Assembly: GCA_036496265.1 (NCBI GenBank)
Contig: DASXLL010000250.1
Coordinates: forward strand, 1-35,449
Source: CAYLLN01 sp036496265
Lineage (GTDB): Bacteria; Planctomycetota; Planctomycetia; Pirellulales; Pirellulaceae
DNA length: 35,449 nucleotides
Reading direction: 5' to 3'
In this document: positions 33,397 through 35,449 of the stretch, one piece after another
Numbering within the stretch: position 1 is the first letter of the stretch
Layout: each line of letters opens with the position of its first letter
The notes under the pieces: generated by a model
Database searches by the model: none
What the model saw: only the letters and a program-made list of their open reading frames with translations
What the model was told of the DNA's origin: nothing
Translations under genes and position numbers: made by a program

Positions 33397-34875
33397 ATGT
33401 TCCACAATCTGCTTTCCAGGTTGTCGCAACGCGCGTCGCGGACAGTGCGCCAAAAACGGCGCTTACCAGGTTCGCAAAAAGGGACACGATTGTTCGTCGA
33501 GCAACTCGAAACGCGGGCGCTGATGACGGCGATGCCGACGGCTTACTTGCAGACGAATTTGATTTCCGATCAGACAGGAGTGGCGGCAATTACCGATCCA
33601 AATCTTGTGAATGCTTGGGGCTTGGCGATTCCGCCAACGGGGGGCAATTTCTGGATTGCGGACAATCATAGCAACGTGGCGAGCGTGTATGGCGGCAACG
33701 TTGCGGGCAGCACACTGATGAAGAACCTGGGCGATGTGTCGATTCCGGGCGATGGGCCAACCGGCGAGGTGTTCAATAGCACGAGCGATTTTGCGGTCAG
33801 CGACAGCAGCGGTCACAGTGGGCCGGCGACGTTCATCTTTGTCACGGAAGATGGAACGATCTCCGGTTGGAATGGCGGCGTTGGCGCTTCTAGCGGGACT
33901 TCGACAACGGCGGAAGTTGGCACAACCGTTGTCGATGCGATCTATAAAGGCGCGGCACTCGGCAACAACGGCAGCCAGAACTTGCTGTATGCGGCGAATT
34001 TTCACTCGGGGCATGTCGATGTGTTCGACACGCATTTCGCAGCCAAGACGCTGAGCGGTAACTTCACCGATCCGAAGTTGCCAACCGGATATGCGCCGTT
34101 CAATATCGTCAACATCGGCGGCACTCTGTACGTCACGTTTGCGCAACAAGACGCAGACAAAATGGACGAAGTCGATGGAAACGGAAAGGGATTCGTCGAT
34201 AAGTTCGACATGAACGGGAAGTTTCTCGGCCGCTTTGCGACCCGCGGCGAGCTGAACGCGCCGTGGGGCGTTGTGAAGGCGCCGGCCAATTTCGGTCAGT
34301 TTGGCGGCGACATCCTCGTCGGCAATTTCGGCAACGGCCATATCAACGCTTTCACGACGAAGGGCCATTTTGCCGGCACGCTGCGCGATGAAAGCGGCAA
34401 GCCGGTCGCGATCGATGGACTGTGGTCGTTGGCCTTTGGAAACGGTGTCACTGCCGGCGATTCAAACGCACTGTACTTCACGGCCGGCCCCGCTGATGAG
34501 GCGCACGGTCTCTTTGGAAAGCTGACAGCCGCGACCGACCTTTCACACCAGACAGACCTTGGCGGCGTACACCTAACGGTACGCGACACGCAAAACAACC
34601 ATTACGTCGGCACCTTGGAGCTGAAGAACAACGGCAAATCCACAATCTCTGGTCCCATCATGATTGTTTTTGATCGTTGGCCGACCGGAGCGACATTAAA
34701 TAATGCAACGGGGGTCACGGCGGCCGGCAAGCCGTATATCACGCTCACCACCACGATGATTGCCAAGCACAAATCGCTGAAGATCACGGTCGATTTCAAT
34801 GTGACGAAGCATGATTTGGGAAAGGCGCTCGATGCGCTCACAGACGGGCGCGTCGTGCAAGGACAATTCGGCTAG
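33397..34875 (+). CDS. TIGR03118-family secreted beta-propeller protein with LEPR-like motif
   Basis: The 492-residue protein belongs to the TIGR03118 family: TNLISDQTGVAAITDPNLVNAWG near the start of the mature part, followed by repeated blades such as FWIADNHSNVASVY, VDVFDTHFA and DILVGNFGNGHINAF. These resemble NHL-type propellers. The N-terminus is basic and contains LFVEQLETRALMT, a form of the planctomycete LEPR-xLL motif found before many secreted giant proteins. The last 100 residues form a separate beta domain (HLTVRDTQNNHYVGTLELKN). GGGAGG seven bases before the ATG supports this start; the frame extension to 33310 is not used. The substrate or ligand is not known. Confidence 0.92.
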   Translation: MFHNLLSRLSQRASRTVRQKRRLPGSQKGTRLFVEQLETRALMTAMPTAYLQTNLISDQTGVAAITDPNLVNAWGLAIPPTGGNFWIADNHSNVASVYGGNVAGSTLMKNLGDVSIPGDGPTGEVFNSTSDFAVSDSSGHSGPATFIFVTEDGTISGWNGGVGASSGTSTTAEVGTTVVDAIYKGAALGNNGSQNLLYAANFHSGHVDVFDTHFAAKTLSGNFTDPKLPTGYAPFNIVNIGGTLYVTFAQQDADKMDEVDGNGKGFVDKFDMNGKFLGRFATRGELNAPWGVVKAPANFGQFGGDILVGNFGNGHINAFTTKGHFAGTLRDESGKPVAIDGLWSLAFGNGVTAGDSNALYFTAGPADEAHGLFGKLTAATDLSHQTDLGGVHLTVRDTQNNHYVGTLELKNNGKSTISGPIMIVFDRWPTGATLNNATGVTAAGKPYITLTTTMIAKHKSLKITVDFNVTKHDLGKALDALTDGRVVQGQFG

Positions 34876-34911
34876 TGCGTGTCGCACGGACAAAATGGCA
34901 TTCGCGGCGAC

Positions 34912-34937
34912 GTTTCGCTACTCGATTTGAGCGAAAC
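34912..34937. terminator. Hairpin between convergent genes
   Basis: GTTTCGCT (34912-34919) and AGCGAAAC (34930-34937) are perfect complements with a ten-base loop, in the gap between the TIGR03118 gene and the lipoprotein gene, which converge. A smaller GTGCG/CGCAC hairpin lies at 34875-34887. Neither has a T-run, so termination is a guess from position. Confidence 0.45.
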
Positions 34938-34964
34938 AGCCGTTGCAGCACCGCGAAACGCGAT

Positions 34965-35447
34965 CTAGTCCGCCAGCGGCAAGTCGAACGTATTGGTCTG
35001 GCCCTTTTTCACTTCAAATTTAAGCGGTGTTTTCGCGGCATCGGCGTACTTGGCCGGCAGCAGTTCCTTGGGCGCCGGCGGAGGCCGATTGTTCAGCTTG
35101 AGCGCCTCTTCCATGGTGACAGGCTTGGTGGAGTCCGCCGCGATATCCGATTTTCGGACGAGGACCGAATAGTGTCCCGGCATCGCACCGGGGGCATCCA
35201 GCGTAATGAGTTGATAAACACCGTCGGCCGCGGTGATCGCCGTGGCGGGACGTCCGTCGCCGTCGGGGATAAATGAAATCGTCGCGCCAGGTACTGGTTG
35301 GCCCTTGTAAGTCACTTTGCCGGCCACTGGAACCGTCCCGAGTCGGTTGCCTTCACTGCATCCGGCGAAAAAAAATGCGAGGGCAACGATCGAAAACACG
35401 TACGGGAGCAATCCGCGAACGCGCGCGTGATTTGGCTCGGCCTGGCC
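34965..35447 (-). CDS. Lipoprotein with carboxypeptidase-regulatory-like (Ig) domain (5' end outside window)
   Basis: The frame stays open to the right edge, so the true start probably lies outside; the first possible internal start is TTG at 35411. A hydrophobic stretch ends in a lipobox, FFFAGC, so the protein is a lipoprotein. The mature part opens with VAGKVTYKGQPVPGATISF and ADGVYQLIT, the pattern of a transthyretin-like carboxypeptidase-regulatory domain. These small lipoproteins are very numerous in planctomycetes, often next to DUF1559 pilin-like proteins, which would lie upstream and out of view. About 150 residues are visible. The role is unknown. Confidence 0.85.
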   Translation of the reverse strand, partial: GQAEPNHARVRGLLPYVFSIVALAFFFAGCSEGNRLGTVPVAGKVTYKGQPVPGATISFIPDGDGRPATAITAADGVYQLITLDAPGAMPGHYSVLVRKSDIAADSTKPVTMEEALKLNNRPPPAPKELLPAKYADAAKTPLKFEVKKGQTNTFDLPLAD

Positions 35448-35449
35448 AC

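Noticed and set aside
33201..33671. Plus-strand 156-residue open frame
   Set aside because: It overlaps the TIGR03118 gene in another frame and shows no motif or binding site.

Overview
The window looks like chromosomal DNA from a GC-rich planctomycete, most likely of the Pirellulales type. The evidence is a set of families concentrated in that phylum: a DUF1552 protein paired with a haem-bearing DUF1587/1592/1588/1585 protein, a DUF1571 protein, a TIGR03118 protein with an LEPR-like N-terminal motif, PQQ-propeller/TPR membrane proteins, and bacterial homologues of tetrahydromethanopterin (H4MPT) biosynthesis enzymes. Many genes lack a clear Shine-Dalgarno site. I see no phage, insertion sequence or CRISPR array.

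Layout. From 1 to 11.9 kb, on the plus strand, lies a tightly packed envelope gene block: the end of a prenyltransferase-like/HEAT protein, a single-pass Gly-rich membrane protein, a 1252-residue TPR/PQQ-propeller membrane protein, a secreted TPR plus family-5 solute-binding protein and a secreted unknown. The last three are joined by TGATG and ATGA overlaps. A secreted prolyl oligopeptidase follows. An initiator tRNA-fMet sits at 12.0 kb. From 12.05 to 19.05 kb the minus strand carries a DUF2071 gene whose stop codon lies inside the antisense of the tRNA, a FIST protein, a DUF167 protein, two NAD-dependent epimerase-like proteins, and a pair resembling MfnF and MfnD of methanopterin side-chain synthesis. 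From 19.5 to 21.3 kb are a Tat-exported DUF1571 protein and a membrane-anchored alpha/beta hydrolase. A BrnT-like toxin with its antitoxin lies on the minus strand at 21.3-21.9 kb. Next, on the plus strand, are a nitrilase-superfamily amidohydrolase, an M24 peptidase, a SpoU-type RNA methyltransferase and two small A-rich genes, one with a Lys/Ala/Pro tail. From 25.8 to 30.4 kb, minus strand, are the DUF1552/DUF1592 operon and an inositol monophosphatase. The remainder holds a conserved-looking unknown, a duplicated-domain membrane protein, the TIGR03118 protein and a lipoprotein cut by the window edge.

Non-coding structure is notable. There are a probable small RNA or attenuated leader at about 30.62-30.76 kb, an orphan plus-oriented intrinsic terminator at 16.90 kb, and several intergenic palindromes, one of them present in two near-identical copies (17.97 and 20.38 kb).

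The best leads for new biology are the envelope block with its solute-binding protein that has no adjacent permease, the tRNA/DUF2071 overlap, the small-protein pair at 25.1-25.8 kb and the candidate RNA at 30.6 kb. All functions are read from sequence patterns only; no database search was run.
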